Under the pieces are notes generated by a model. It did no database searches. It had not been told where the DNA came from and saw only the letters and a list, made by a program, of their open reading frames with translations. From Kitasatospora paranensis (lineage in GTDB: Bacteria > Actinomycetota > Actinomycetes > Streptomycetales > Streptomycetaceae), in the NCBI RefSeq assembly GCF_039544005.1, contig NZ_BAABKV010000001.1, forward strand, positions 4,340,001 to 4,404,000: a stretch of 64,000 nucleotides of DNA, written 5' to 3'. A program made the position numbers and the translations under genes. Below are positions 27,513 to 37,196 of this stretch, one piece after another (position 1 is the stretch's first letter; each line of letters starts with the position of its first letter).

Positions 27513-29216
27513 TCAGGTCGGCGGCGCGGCGGTCGCCGCCGCCGATGTCGGCGCGGTCGGCGAGGCCGGCGTGGTGTCGGGCGGCGACGCCGTCGGCGAC
27601 GAGGGCGCCGTCGGCGACGGGGACGTCGTCGGCGACGTCGTCGGCGAGGCCGACGGCGACGCCGACCCCGACGGGCTACCGCTCGGCGAGGCCTCGCCGG
27701 AGGAGGTCTCGCTCGGCCGGACGCTGCCGGTCGAGTGGGTCGCCGACGGCGTGGTCGCCTGGCTGGTGGGCTGCCCGGTGTCGGTCGGGGCGGAGGTCTG
27801 CGTCAGGTTCGGGTTCGGGTGATGGCCGCCCCCGGCCGTACTGAGCGCCAGCCCGATGCCGACCCCGGCGGCCACCAGGACGGCGAGCACGCCCAGCACC
27901 CAGCCCCACGGGCCGCGGCCCCGGTCGTCGTCGTCCCCGTCGTCCGGTCCGTGGCCGCCGCCGTACCCCTGCCCGGCCACCGCCGGGTAGGGCTGCGCGG
28001 GCGTCCGGTACGGCGACGTCACCTGGTACGGCAGCGCGGTCGTCGGGTCGGCGCTGTCCGCGGCGGCCGACCCGAGCGGCTCGGTGGGCGCCGTGCCACC
28101 GCTCGGCGGCCCTTCGTACGGGGGCCTGCCGCCGGTGCCCGGGCCCTGCCCGGCGGCGGCCAGACTGGCGGCGGCCGCGGCCGCCGCGGCGGCGCCGGCC
28201 GCGTAGCCGGCACCGGCGGCACCGTGCATCTGCCGCAGGGCGTGCTGCACATGGGCGCGGAACTCGTCCGCGGTCTGGTACCGGTCGTCGGGGTTCTTCG
28301 CGAGCGAGCGGATCACCAGGTCGTCCAGCTCGACCGGCACCCGCGCATTGGCCCGGGACGGCGGCACCGGCATGTCCTGGACGTGCTGGTAGACCACCGA
28401 GAGCGGCGTCTCACCGGTGAACGGCGGTCGCAGCGCCAGCAGTTCGTAGAGCATGCAGCCTGCGGCGTACAGGTCCGAGCGGTGGTCGACCGTCCGGCCG
28501 AGCGCCTGCTCCGGCGACAGGTACTGCGGGGTGCCCATCACCATGCCGGTCTGGGTCATCGTGGTGGCCGCGCCGGTGAGCGCCCGGGCGATGCCGAAGT
28601 CCATCACCTTGACCGCGCCACCGGTCGTGATGATCACGTTGGCGGGCTTGATGTCCCGGTGCACGATCCCGTTGCGGTGGCTGTAGGCGAGCGCCTCCAG
28701 CACGCCGGCGATGATGATCAGCGCCTGGTCGACCGGCGGCGCCTCCTCGTCCACCAGCAGCTCGCGGACGGTGCGGCCCTCGACCAGCTCCATCACGATG
28801 TACGGCGTGGACTCGCCGCCCACCAGCTCCTCGCCGGTGTCGTACACCGCCACGATCGAGTGATGGTTCAGCCCCGCGACGGCGTGCGCCTCACGGGTGA
28901 ACCGCATCCGGGCGATGTCGTCCTCGGCCAGGTCCGCGCGGAGCAGCTTGACGGCCACCGTCCGCCCGAGCCGGACGTCCTGCGCGGCGAAGACCTCGGC
29001 CATGCCGCCCCGGCCGAGCCGGCCGGTGATCCGGTACCGGCCCTCGCCGACCGTGCCGAGGAGCGCCGCCGTACCGCGGCCGGGCGTGTGCAGGACGGGC
29101 GGCCCGGGCAGCAGCTCGGTCTCCGCGGTGGACTCCGGCCCGTCCTCGTCGCCGGCCGGCGACCCGGCCGGCACCTGTCCGTCCGCGTCCTCGCCCGACC
29201 GATCGGTGTCTGCCAT
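27513..29216 (-). CDS. Membrane Ser/Thr protein kinase (Hanks type) with Ser/Thr/Pro-rich outer domain
   Basis: 567 residues. The kinase domain runs about 61-325: glycine loop GRLGRGGMAEV (65-75), catalytic Lys90 in VAVKLL, HRDIKPANV (186-194) and DFGIAR (206-211), with activation loop TQTGMVMGTPQYLSPEQALG. An Ala-rich linker and a single TM helix (WGWVLGVLAVLVAAGVGIGLAL, about 440-460) follow. The exterior is a Ser/Thr/Pro tail repeating SPT and SPS, so no PASTA sensor is present. It is probably autoregulated by activation-loop phosphorylation. A close paralogue lies immediately upstream on the same strand, 111 bp away. Confidence 0.95.
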   Translation of the reverse strand: MADTDRSGEDADGQVPAGSPAGDEDGPESTAETELLPGPPVLHTPGRGTAALLGTVGEGRYRITGRLGRGGMAEVFAAQDVRLGRTVAVKLLRADLAEDDIARMRFTREAHAVAGLNHHSIVAVYDTGEELVGGESTPYIVMELVEGRTVRELLVDEEAPPVDQALIIIAGVLEALAYSHRNGIVHRDIKPANVIITTGGAVKVMDFGIARALTGAATTMTQTGMVMGTPQYLSPEQALGRTVDHRSDLYAAGCMLYELLALRPPFTGETPLSVVYQHVQDMPVPPSRANARVPVELDDLVIRSLAKNPDDRYQTADEFRAHVQHALRQMHGAAGAGYAAGAAAAAAAAASLAAAGQGPGTGGRPPYEGPPSGGTAPTEPLGSAAADSADPTTALPYQVTSPYRTPAQPYPAVAGQGYGGGHGPDDGDDDDRGRGPWGWVLGVLAVLVAAGVGIGLALSTAGGGHHPNPNLTQTSAPTDTGQPTSQATTPSATHSTGSVRPSETSSGEASPSGSPSGSASPSASPTTSPTTSPSPTAPSSPTASPPDTTPASPTAPTSAAATAAPPT

Positions 29217-29327
29217 CGCTCCTCGCCCCGGGCCCTCGCTCGGCGCGCAGTCGCCCTGTCGGTTACGTCCGGTGAAACGCTACCGCTTCGGCCCGGTCAC
29301 CGGGGAACCCCGGGGCCGGGCCGTCGC

Positions 29328-30784
29328 TCAGTCCAGCTGGTACCCCGGAACAGCGGGGAGAACCGAGGCGATCGAGGCGGGCGCCGGAGCGCCGGAGTAC
29401 TGGTCGTTGCTCTTCTGCTGGCCCTTGGCCGCCGCGATCAGCACGATGATGACGGCGAGCACGATCACGCCGAAGATGACGCCGACCACGACCAGCGCCG
29501 TGGAGCAGCCGCTGGCGTTCGAGGACGGCGGCTTGGGCGCGAACGGCCCGGGCTGCGCCGGCATCGGGCCGGTGGGGTGCACCTGCTGCGGGAAGGGCTG
29601 CGGCGTCCCGTAGGGCTGTGGCTGCGGGAACGGCTGCGGGGTCTGCGGGAACGGCTGGGGGTCTGCGGCGCCTGCGGGAACGGCTGCGGGGTCTGCGGCT
29701 GGGCGTACGGCGGCGGCGTCTGCACCTGCGGGTACGGCGGCGGGGTGCTCGCCTGCGGCTGGTACGGCTGCTGCACCTGCGGGGCCGGCGTGCGGATGTC
29801 GCCGGAGACGGGCGGGAAGTTGGTCAGCGACGGCGCGGCGTGCACCGACCGGGGGCCCTCGCCGATGATCAGCGGAGTGGACGCCTGGAGCGGCACCCCG
29901 CCCGCCTGGGCACCGGCGTTGACCCGCTCGGCCTCGTCGCGCATCGCGGCCGCGGTCGGGAAGCGGTGCGCCGGGTCCTTGCGCAGGGCGCGCTCCACCA
30001 GGGCGTCCACCGCGGGCGTGACCGCCCGGTTGATCGTGGACGGCGCCGGCGGCGCCTCCTGCACGTGCTTGTACGCGATGGAGAAGGCGGAGTCGCCCTC
30101 GAACGGCAGGCCGCCGGTGAGCAGCTCGAAGAGCATGCAGCCCACCGAGTACAGGTCGGACCGGGCGTCCACGCTCTTGCCGAGCGCCTGCTCGGGCGAC
30201 AGGTACTGCGGGGTGCCGACCACCATGCCGGTCTGGGTCATCGACGTCACGCCGGACTGCAGCGCCCGGGCGATGCCGAAGTCCATCACCTTGACGACGC
30301 CCTTGGTGTTCACCATGACGTTGCCGGGCTTGATGTCCCGGTGGACCAGGCCCGCGTCGTGCGAGATCTCCAGCGCGGACAGCACGTCCGCGGTGATCTT
30401 CAGGGCCTGCGCGGTCGGCATCGCACCGTGCTGGGCGACCGCCTCCCGCAGCATCGTGCCGAGGCCCTTGCCCTCGACGTACTCCATGACGATGTACGGC
30501 GTCGTCGTGCCGTCCGCTGCGACGTCCTCGCCGCTGTCGTAGACCTGCACGATGTTGATGTGCTGGAGCCGGGCGACGGCCTGCGCCTCCCGGCGGAACC
30601 GCTCCTTGAACGAGGCCTCCCGGCCGAGGTCGGTGTGCAGCGTCTTCACCGCGACCTGACGGTCCAGCACGGTGTCGTGCGCCAGGTGCACGGATGCCAT
30701 GCCGCCCTGCCCGAGCAGGCGCTGCAGCACGTACCGACCGTTGCCCAGGGCGTGGCCCTCGACCGTGGTGCCGTCCTCGCTCAT
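29328..30784 (-). pseudogene. Second Ser/Thr protein kinase, frameshifted in its Pro/Gln-rich linker as read
   Basis: The repaired protein is 485 residues. The kinase domain begins YVLQRLLGQGGMASVHLA and has VAVKTLH, HRDIKPGNV and DFGIARAL. Its activation segment is nearly identical to that of the neighbouring kinase, indicating tandem duplication. After the catalytic domain come Pro/Gln/Tyr-rich repeats (PPYPQVQTPPPYAQPQ), a TM helix (ALVVVGVIFGVIVLAVIIVLI) and a short outer tail ending GYQLD. The frame breaks in the linker; one G added to the run 29657-29661 gives 486 codons and restores the TM segment. Start ATG 30782-30784. Confidence 0.9.
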
Positions 30785-31000
30785 GTCCCCCTGCTTCCAG
30801 CTCTCGTCCGCCGTCGTCCGGGATCGCTCGGCCGGCGGCGCGGGCCCAGCGACCCCTGCCGGCGGCCGGGACCGACGACAGGGGCCAGGGTATCGGCTCG
30901 GAGGGACACCGCCGGGTGCAGGGGCACAGCTGTGTCCGGGCCGCAACGCGACCGGGAACGTCCTGCGACACAGCGCCGGTAGAGCCGTCCGCAGGGCCGG

Positions 31001-31608
31001 TTACAGGTACGGGCCCGAACGGATTCCGCGGCCCGGACCGACCTCCTCCTCGCCCGGTTCCGCGCCGTGCAGACCGGGCGGGAGCGCCCGCCGCATCTGC
31101 TCCAACTGCGCCCTGGCGGCCATCTGCTGGGCGAAGAGCGCGGTCTGGATGCCGTGGAACAGGCCCTCCAGCCAGCCGACCAGCTGGGCCTGGGCGATCC
31201 GCAGCTCGGCCTCGGTCGGAATGGTGTCCTCGGTGAAGGGGAGCGAGAGCCGCTCCAGCTCCTCGACCAGTTCCGGTGCGAGGCCGAGCTCCAGCTCCTT
31301 GATCGAGCTGGCGTGGATGTCCTTGAGCCGGGCACGGCTCGCCTCGTCGAGGGGGCCATGCGGACCTCCTCCAGCAGCTGCTTGATCATGCTCCCGATCC
31401 GCATGACCTTGGCGGGCTGTTCGACCATCTCGGTCACCGGGAGCTCACGGGGCTCGCCGTGCCCCTCTCCGTGGCCGAAGGCGCCCGGGACGGCGCCGAC
31501 GGGCATGCCGTCCGGCCCGACGATCAGCACCTTCGGGTTGTCGTCCGGCTGGCCGCCCGACGCCCCGTGGGGCTGCTCCGGGGACCGCTCGTTCATCGGG
31601 TTCGTCAT
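31001..31608 (-). pseudogene. bpa: Bacterial proteasome activator Bpa, frameshifted as read
   Basis: The repaired protein is 202 residues. The N-terminus is polar (MTNPMNERSPEQPHG, VLIVGPDGMPVG). A helical ring-forming core runs from VMRIGSMIKQLLEEVRMAPLDE through ELELGLAPELVEELERLSLPF and QLVGWLEGLFHGIQTALF. The protein ends GPYL, matching the HbYX-like C-terminus with which Bpa opens the 20S proteasome gate. One G added to 31351-31355 restores 203 codons. Bpa stimulates ATP-independent degradation of unfolded and some regulatory proteins in proteasome-bearing actinobacteria. An ATG three codons upstream (31617) is possible but lies too close to the ribosome-binding site. Confidence 0.88.
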
Positions 31609-31683
31609 GAAAGGCATTCTCCCCACCGGGGTTCGTCGGGGGAGCTCCTGCGGATCTTGATTGCGGAATGTCGGCACACGGAG

Positions 31684-31718
31684 CGAGCCCGGGCCGACCG
31701 GCGGACGGCCCGGGCTCG
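31684..31718 (-). terminator. 13-bp hairpin terminator of the surface-protein gene
   Basis: Arms 31684-31696 and 31706-31718, ten bases past the leftward stop at 31728, with a 9-nt loop. Confidence 0.7.
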
Positions 31719-31727
31719 GGCCGGCAG

Positions 31728-32651
31728 TCAGCCGCGCCGCATCCGGTAGCCCACCAGGGCGAGACCGGAGCCGATCAGGGTGAGCCCGGCGCCGAGCGGG
31801 AGCTGCCGGGTGGAGGCGTCCGACCAGCGCAGCGGGGCGGCGAGTTCGGTCGCGGCCTGCGGGTCCGCGGTTGCGGTGGCGTCCGGCGCGGGCTGTTCGG
31901 CCGGCCCGTCGGCGGAGGTGTCGGGAGCCGCCTGTCCGGCCTGGTCCGGCGCCTGCGCCACGGGGCCAGGCAGAGCGGGTACGGCGGCGGGGGCCGACCG
32001 GCCCAGCCTGCCGTGCACCTTGGCCGGGGTCGGGCGGGCCGGCTGCACGGCGCCCTGGGCGGCCGGGTGGTCGACGGCCGGCTCGGCCGGGACGACCGAG
32101 GGATCGGCGGTGGAGGGCCCGTCGGCGGCCGGCGCCGAGGCGGCGACGTCGTCCGCCCCGTCCGCCCCGTCGCCGGGAAGGCCGGCCGGCCCCTCGCTCG
32201 ACGACGCCTGGGCGGACTGCGCCGGGCCGGCGGCGGGCCACTCCGGCGGGTTGCCCACGGCGGCGCCCGGGTCCGGCACCGAGGCCGGGGCGGACCGGTC
32301 CCGGCCGTCCGGCGGGCAGGACACGCCGGAACCCCCGGCACCACGTCGCCCCCGGCTCTGCCGTCGACGGCGGGGCGGGCGGCACCGGGACGGCCGTCTC
32401 CGATGCGGGGAGGGAGACGGACGCCGAGGCGGTCGCGGAGGGGACGGCCTGCGGGGTCGTCGGCACGTCCTGCGGGGCCGACTGCGCGGCGGACGGCGTC
32501 CAGGCGCCCCGGGCGGACTCGGCCGGGCAGGCGCCGGCCGTCCCGGCGAGCACCAGGGGAGAGCGAGACCGGCTGCGGTCAGCGCCGCACGGCGGCAGGT
32601 GACGGACAGCGCGACGGACAGGACACGGAACGCGTGCGGACGTGCGGCCAC
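31728..32651 (-). pseudogene. Secreted Ala/Pro-rich surface protein with C-terminal TM anchor, frameshifted three times as read
   Basis: The repaired length is 309 codons. An N-terminal signal peptide (AALTAAGLALPLVLAGTAGA) precedes a low-complexity Ala/Pro/Ser/Asp region. The C-terminus has a hydrophobic helix GAGLTLIGSGLALVGY followed by a basic tail RMRRG, as in wall-associated proteins, but there is no LPXTG box. Three losses are needed: G4 at 32556-32559, C5 at 32332-32336 and C5 at 32349-32353. Together they yield a single open frame. The GTG start has AAGGA upstream. No functional domain is recognisable. Located between Bpa and the quinone oxidoreductase. Confidence 0.7.
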
Positions 32652-32832
32652 GGGAGGTCCTTCCGACTGGCGACCGCGCTGCGATGCGGCGGCCGGCTGC
32701 GGAAAAGCTCGGGACCAGCGTCACACATTCCGGCATTCCGGGCATTTCGTACGCCGACGGCGACGCCCCCGCCATGCCGCCGCCCCGGACGGAGCACACG
32801 TCCGGGGCGGCGGCAGTTCGGGCAACCCGGAT

Positions 32833-32846
32833 GTTTCACGTGAAAC
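32833..32846. promoter_or_regulatory. parS centromere site
   Basis: Perfect GTTTCACGTGAAAC with T and A flanks. It lies in the gap between the surface-protein start and the quinone oxidoreductase stop. Confidence 0.95.
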
Positions 32847-32879
32847 ACCCGCCGGCCGGCCCGGGCGGAGCCCCCGGGG

Positions 32880-33859
32880 TCAGCCCACGCGGAGCACGAC
32901 CTTGCCGACGTGCCCGCTCTCCTCCACGGCCCGGTGGGCCTCGGCCGCCTCGGCGATCGGCAGGACGCGGTCCACCACCGGCTTCACGACGCCCGACTCC
33001 AGCAGCGGCCAGACGTGCTCGCGCACGGCGGCCACGATCGCCGCCTTCTCCTCCAGCGGGCGCCCGCGCAGGTTGGTGGCGGCGACGGCGGCCCGCTTGC
33101 GCAGCAGGACGCCCAGGTCCAACTCGCCCTTCACGCCGCCCTGCATCCCGATGATCACGAGCCGGCCGTTGACCGCCAGCGCCGCCACGTTCCGCGGCAG
33201 GTACTTGGCGCCCATGATGTCCAGGATCACGTCCGCACCGGCCCCGCCGGTGGCCTCCCGCACGGCCTCGACGAAGTCCTGCTCCCGGTAGTCGATGAGG
33301 ACGTCCGCGCCCAGCTCCGCACAGCGCGCCAGTTTGGCCGCGCTGCCCGCCGTCACCGCGACCCGGGCGCCGACCGCCTTGGCCAGCTGGATCGCCATCG
33401 TCCCGATGCCGCTGGCACCGCCGTGCACCAGCACCGTCTCGCCGGGCCGCAGATGGGCCACCATGAAGACGTTGGACCACACCGTGCAGACGACCTCCGG
33501 CAGGGCGGCCGCCTCGGTGGCGCTCAGGCCGGCGGGCCTCGGCAACAACTGGCCGGCCGGCACCGCGACCCGCTCGGCGTAGCCGCCGCCGGTGAGCAGC
33601 GCGCACACCTCGTCGCCCACGGCCCAGCCGGCGACCCCCGGGCCCAGGGCGACGATCCGCCCGGCGCACTCAAGGCCGGGATAGGGGAGGATCCGGGCGG
33701 CGGATCGTAGAAGCCCTGCCGCTGGAGCAGGTCCGCACGGTTGACGGCGGTGGCCGCGATCTCGACGAGGACCTCGCCCGCCGCCGGCTCCGGCTCGGGG
33801 ACCTCCGCCCAGGTCAGTACCTCGGGCCCGCCCGACTGGGGAATCGTGATGGCTCGCAT
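32880..33859 (-). pseudogene. NAD(P)H quinone oxidoreductase (zeta-crystallin/QOR type MDR), frameshifted as read
   Basis: The repaired protein is 326 residues. The MDR N-terminus MRAITIPQSGGPEVLTWAEVP and AVNRADLLQRQG are followed by a GroES-like domain and a Rossmann fold with VLVHGGASGIGTMAIQLAKA and ADVILDIMGAKYLPRN. No zinc-ligand cysteines are present, as expected for the quinone branch. One loss, at G4 33684-33687, breaks it between PPPGSSP and YPGLECAG; repair gives 327 codons. It reduces quinones by one electron using NADPH. ATG 33857-33859 is the natural start. It is 65 bp downstream of the ion-channel gene on the same strand. Confidence 0.9.
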
Positions 33860-33924
33860 GCGGATCACGCTACGCGGACCGCCCGCTCCCCCTGCGGGCG
33901 GCCCGCCGGTCACCGGCCCTGCCG

Positions 33925-34998
33925 TCAGCCGCGGTTGACGGCCCGCTGGATGGTGACGACCCGGTCGGTCAGCTGGAGCACGGCGGCCTCCGGATCGGTG
34001 TAGTTGAGCACCCGCCGGCCCCTGATGACGGCCACCACCAGGTCCTCGCAGTCGCGCGGACTGTGCCCGGCCTCGGCCCGGGTGACCGGGCGCTCGGCCA
34101 TGTCCAGGCCGGTCCCGACGGTCAGCAGGTCCTCCATCACCGAGCCGGTGTACGGGCTGAGCAGCGACATGCCGAGCAGCCGTCCCGCCGAACTGGAGCT
34201 GGTGACCACCACATCGGCGCCGCTCTGCCGCAGCAGCGGCGCGTTCTCGTCCTCGCGGACGGCGGCGACCAGGGTGGCGGCCTTGTTCAGCTGGCGGGCG
34301 GTCAGCGCGACCAGGACGGCGGTGGCGTCCCGGTCGGGCGCGATCACCACCCGCTCGGCGCGCGGGAGTTCGGCGCGCAGCAGGGTGTCCGTCCGGGTGG
34401 CGTCGCCGAGCACGCCGGTCAGGCCGTCGCGGTTGGCCTGGTCGACGGCCTTCTGCAGCGGGTCGACCACCACGATCGAGTCCTTCCGCACGCCCTGCCC
34501 GACCAGGGCACTGACCGCGCTGCGGCCCTTGGTGCCGTAGCCGACGACGACGGTGTGCTCGCGCACGGTGGACCTCCAGCGGTTGATCCGCCACTGCTGG
34601 CGCGTACGTTCGGTGAGCACCTCCAGCGTGGTGCCGACCAGGATGATCAGGAAGAGCACCCGCAGCGGGGTGACGACCAGGATGTTGACCAGCCGGGCGG
34701 CGTCGCTGACCGGGGTGATGTCGCCGTAGCCGGTGGTGGAGAGCGTCACGGTGGCGTAGTACGCCGAGTCCAGCAGCGACACCGAGTCGTCCGCGTTGTC
34801 GTGATACCCGTCGTGGTCGGCCCAGACGATCAGGGTGGTGGTGACCAGCACCGCCAGGGCCAGCAGCAGCCGCAGGCCGACCTGCCGCATGGCGGGGGCG
34901 GCCGGGCGGGCGGGCAGCACGATGCCGAGGTCGGTGGAGCTCTCCGGGGCACCCCGGCGCGACCGGAGCAGCGGCTGGCGTCGCGGCGGCTCCGTCAC
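33925..34998 (-). CDS. Two-TM potassium channel with RCK (TrkA-N/C) domain
   Basis: 357 residues. TM1 is at about 40-60, the pore helix and selectivity filter TTGYGD at 88-93, and TM2 at about 104-128. The RCK nucleotide-binding domain starts HTVVVGYGTKGRSAV (148-162), the GxGxxG Rossmann loop, and a TrkA-C part follows (residues 270-357). This resembles MthK/KchA-type gated K+ channels. Its ATG overlaps the moeA stop by four bases, so it is translated with the molybdenum-cofactor genes although the functional link is unclear. The N-terminal 37 residues are cytosolic and Arg-rich. Confidence 0.93.
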   Translation of the reverse strand: MTEPPRRQPLLRSRRGAPESSTDLGIVLPARPAAPAMRQVGLRLLLALAVLVTTTLIVWADHDGYHDNADDSVSLLDSAYYATVTLSTTGYGDITPVSDAARLVNILVVTPLRVLFLIILVGTTLEVLTERTRQQWRINRWRSTVREHTVVVGYGTKGRSAVSALVGQGVRKDSIVVVDPLQKAVDQANRDGLTGVLGDATRTDTLLRAELPRAERVVIAPDRDATAVLVALTARQLNKAATLVAAVREDENAPLLRQSGADVVVTSSSSAGRLLGMSLLSPYTGSVMEDLLTVGTGLDMAERPVTRAEAGHSPRDCEDLVVAVIRGRRVLNYTDPEAAVLQLTDRVVTIQRAVNRG

Positions 34999-36200
34999 GG
35001 GGCCTCCAGGAGCTCGACCGGGGCTCCCGCCGGTACGCCGCCGGGCGGGACGACGGCGAGCGCCTCCGCGCGGGCGATCCCGCGGAGCATCGCCGGGCCG
35101 TCGAAGGGCAGCGCGGCCACCCCGTGCCCGGTGCGGACGACCGGGGCGAGCCGGGTGTCGGCGGGGTGGCCGGGCAGGTCGGCAGCGGCCGGCTCCGTCC
35201 GCGGGGCCGGCCGGGGGCGCCCGGAGAGGGCGTCCAGCAACGGCAGCGCCAGCGTGAGGGTGCCGGCCGCGGCGGCCAGCGGGTTGCCCGGCAGGCCGAC
35301 CAGGTGCCGGCCGCCGGGCAGCGCGGCGAGCAGCATCGGGTGGCCGGGACGGACGGCCACGCCGTCGACCAGCAGCCGGGCGCCGACCGCGTCGAGCGTC
35401 CCGTGCAGGAAGTCGGCCGGCCCGGCGGCGGTGCCGCCGGTGGTGACCACCAGGTCGGCGGTGGACTGCCGGACGGCCTCGTGCAGCAGGCCGGCGTCGT
35501 CGCCGATCCGGCGGCGGCCGGTGATCTCGGCGCCCGCGGCGGCCAGCCAGGGCGGCAGCAGCGGGCCGAGGGCGTCCCGCACCAGCCCCGGACCGGGAAC
35601 CCCGGACTCCAGCAGTTCGTCACCGAGCAGCAGCAGTTCGACGGTCGGCCGGCGGTGGACGGTGAGCCGGTCGTGTCCGGCGGCCGCGGCCAGGCCGAGC
35701 ACCGCCGGGGTGACCCGGGTGCCGGCGGGCAGCAGCGGCTCGCCGCTGCGGCACTCCTGCCCCCGCGGGCGGACGTCCTGACCGGGGGTCACCGTGCCGT
35801 ACAGCAGGCCGCCGTCGGAGCGGCCGTGCTCGCGGCGCAGCACGCCGGTCGCACCGGGCGGCAGCTGGGCGCCGGTGGCGATCTCCACCGCGGTGCCGTC
35901 GGCCAGCGGCTGCGGCGCGGCACCGGCCAGCAGCCGGCCGGCCGGCCGCCAGGGGCCCGGTCCGGCGACCGCCCAGCCGTCCATCGCGGAGGTGTCGAAG
36001 CCGGGCAGGTCGGCGACGGCGGCCAGCGGCTCGGCCAGCGTCCGGCCGAGGGCCGCGGCGAGGTCGACGCCGTGCGCGGGCAGCGGAGCCCCGGCGGCGC
36101 GGCGCGCCAAGGCCCGGGCGGTCTGCCACGGGCAGTCGCGGGCAGGGTCCGGGGCGGCGCCGGAGCGCGGGCGGTCCACGTCGGTCAGGAAGCCGGTCAT
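34995..36200 (-). CDS. moeA: Molybdopterin molybdenumtransferase
   Basis: Inserts molybdate into molybdopterin-AMP to finish the molybdenum cofactor. 401 residues. Family motifs seen are DTSAMDGWAV (about 69-78), the MoaB/Mog-like core with VTTGGTAAG (near 250) and GLPGNPLAA (near 306). It overlaps the K+ channel by four bases downstream and the DUF6457 gene by four bases upstream, so the three are one translationally coupled unit; mobA precedes them. Start ATG 36198-36200. Its substrate proteins, molybdoenzymes, are not in this window. Confidence 0.95.
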   Translation of the reverse strand: MTGFLTDVDRPRSGAAPDPARDCPWQTARALARRAAGAPLPAHGVDLAAALGRTLAEPLAAVADLPGFDTSAMDGWAVAGPGPWRPAGRLLAGAAPQPLADGTAVEIATGAQLPPGATGVLRREHGRSDGGLLYGTVTPGQDVRPRGQECRSGEPLLPAGTRVTPAVLGLAAAAGHDRLTVHRRPTVELLLLGDELLESGVPGPGLVRDALGPLLPPWLAAAGAEITGRRRIGDDAGLLHEAVRQSTADLVVTTGGTAAGPADFLHGTLDAVGARLLVDGVAVRPGHPMLLAALPGGRHLVGLPGNPLAAAAGTLTLALPLLDALSGRPRPAPRTEPAAADLPGHPADTRLAPVVRTGHGVAALPFDGPAMLRGIARAEALAVVPPGGVPAGAPVELLEAP

Positions 36201-36469
36201 GCCGGCTCCGGGGGCGCCGCGGCGGCCCAGCGCTCGGCGAGGGCCGCCGTACGGGCGTTGGCGGCGGCGACGGCCTCGGCACCGCCGCCCTGGCGCCCGG
36301 CCGCGTACCCGACCAGGAAGGCGGTCAGCGGGGCCGCCGGACGGGCGACCCCGTGGGCGACCACCCGGGCGAGGTCGAGCAGTCCGGGTACGTCGACGTC
36401 CAGCTCGATGCCGAGTTCGGTGCTGACCTCGGCGATCCAGTCATCCAGCGTGCGCTCCATGGGCTCCAT
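36197..36469 (-). CDS. DUF6457 domain-containing protein
   Basis: 90 residues, helical and acidic: LDDWIAEVSTELGIELDVD, then LLDLARVVAHGVARPAAPLTAFLVGYAAG. The whole protein is one DUF6457-type domain. In actinobacteria this domain occurs next to or fused to mobA, and here it sits between mobA and moeA, so a role in molybdenum-cofactor guanylylation is an inference from context. ATG 36467-36469 was taken (MEPMERTL); an ATG three codons later is equally possible. The stop overlaps the moeA start by four bases. Confidence 0.82.
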   Translation of the reverse strand: MEPMERTLDDWIAEVSTELGIELDVDVPGLLDLARVVAHGVARPAAPLTAFLVGYAAGRQGGGAEAVAAANARTAALAERWAAAAPPEPA

Positions 36470-36566
36470 GCTGCCCGATGCGGTGGCCGGCCGGACGCAG
36501 CCCCCGTGAGCGGCGCGGGTCGTTCTGCTCACCGCCGCCCGGCGGCCGCGGTGAGCGGTCGGGCGC

Positions 36567-37157
36567 TCAGCGCGCGGGGCGGCCGGTCGCGTCCCGTTCA
36601 CGGGCCCGGTCGAGCGCCTCCCAGGTGTCGCAGTCGTACGCGGCGTCGGCCGGGTCGGCCAGCCGGGTGGTGGCCAGCGGCCCGGTGAGCCTGCGCAGCG
36701 GCAGTCCCGCGGGATCGCCGAGGGCCGCCAGCGAGGCACGCAGCGCAGCGGTGCGGTAGGCACCGGCGAGCGGCTGGTCGCGGCCGGTCGCGTCGACGAG
36801 CACGGCGGCCTCGGTGCCGGGGTCGTCGAGGGCGTCGACCAGCCGGCCGACCGTCCCGGCGTCCAGGAAGGGCAGGTCGGCGGCGAGCAGCAGCACCCGG
36901 TCGGCGGTGACGTGGGCGAGGCCCGCGGCGACCGCGGCGACCGGGCCGCCGCCCGGCGGGTCCTCGCGGGTCCAGTGGACGCCGGGTGCGGTGGTCGGGC
37001 GGGCGGGCCCGACGACGACGGTCGTGGCGGCCCCGGCGGCGGCGGTCAGCACCCGGTCGAGCAGGGTGCGCCCGCCGACCTGCAGGCCGGGCTTGTCGGC
37101 GCCGCCGAGCCGGCCGGCCGCTCCCCCGGCGGGGACGATCGCGTCGTAGTCGGTCAT
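36567..37157 (-). CDS. mobA: Molybdenum cofactor guanylyltransferase
   Basis: 196 residues. The nucleotidyltransferase fingerprint is near the N-terminus: PAGGAAGRLGGADKPGLQVGG, with the GGxxxRxGxxK pattern that binds GTP. VLLLAADLPFLDAG carries the metal-binding Asp. MobA attaches GMP to Mo-molybdopterin. It is the first gene of the mobA - DUF6457 - moeA - K+ channel run and is separated from the next gene by about 97 bp. The start ATG 37155-37157 directly opens the domain. Confidence 0.93.
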   Translation of the reverse strand: MTDYDAIVPAGGAAGRLGGADKPGLQVGGRTLLDRVLTAAAGAATTVVVGPARPTTAPGVHWTREDPPGGGPVAAVAAGLAHVTADRVLLLAADLPFLDAGTVGRLVDALDDPGTEAAVLVDATGRDQPLAGAYRTAALRASLAALGDPAGLPLRRLTGPLATTRLADPADAAYDCDTWEALDRARERDATGRPAR

Positions 37158-37196
37158 GCGGACAGTATCCGCCGGGGGTGGCCCGCACAGGAGCCC

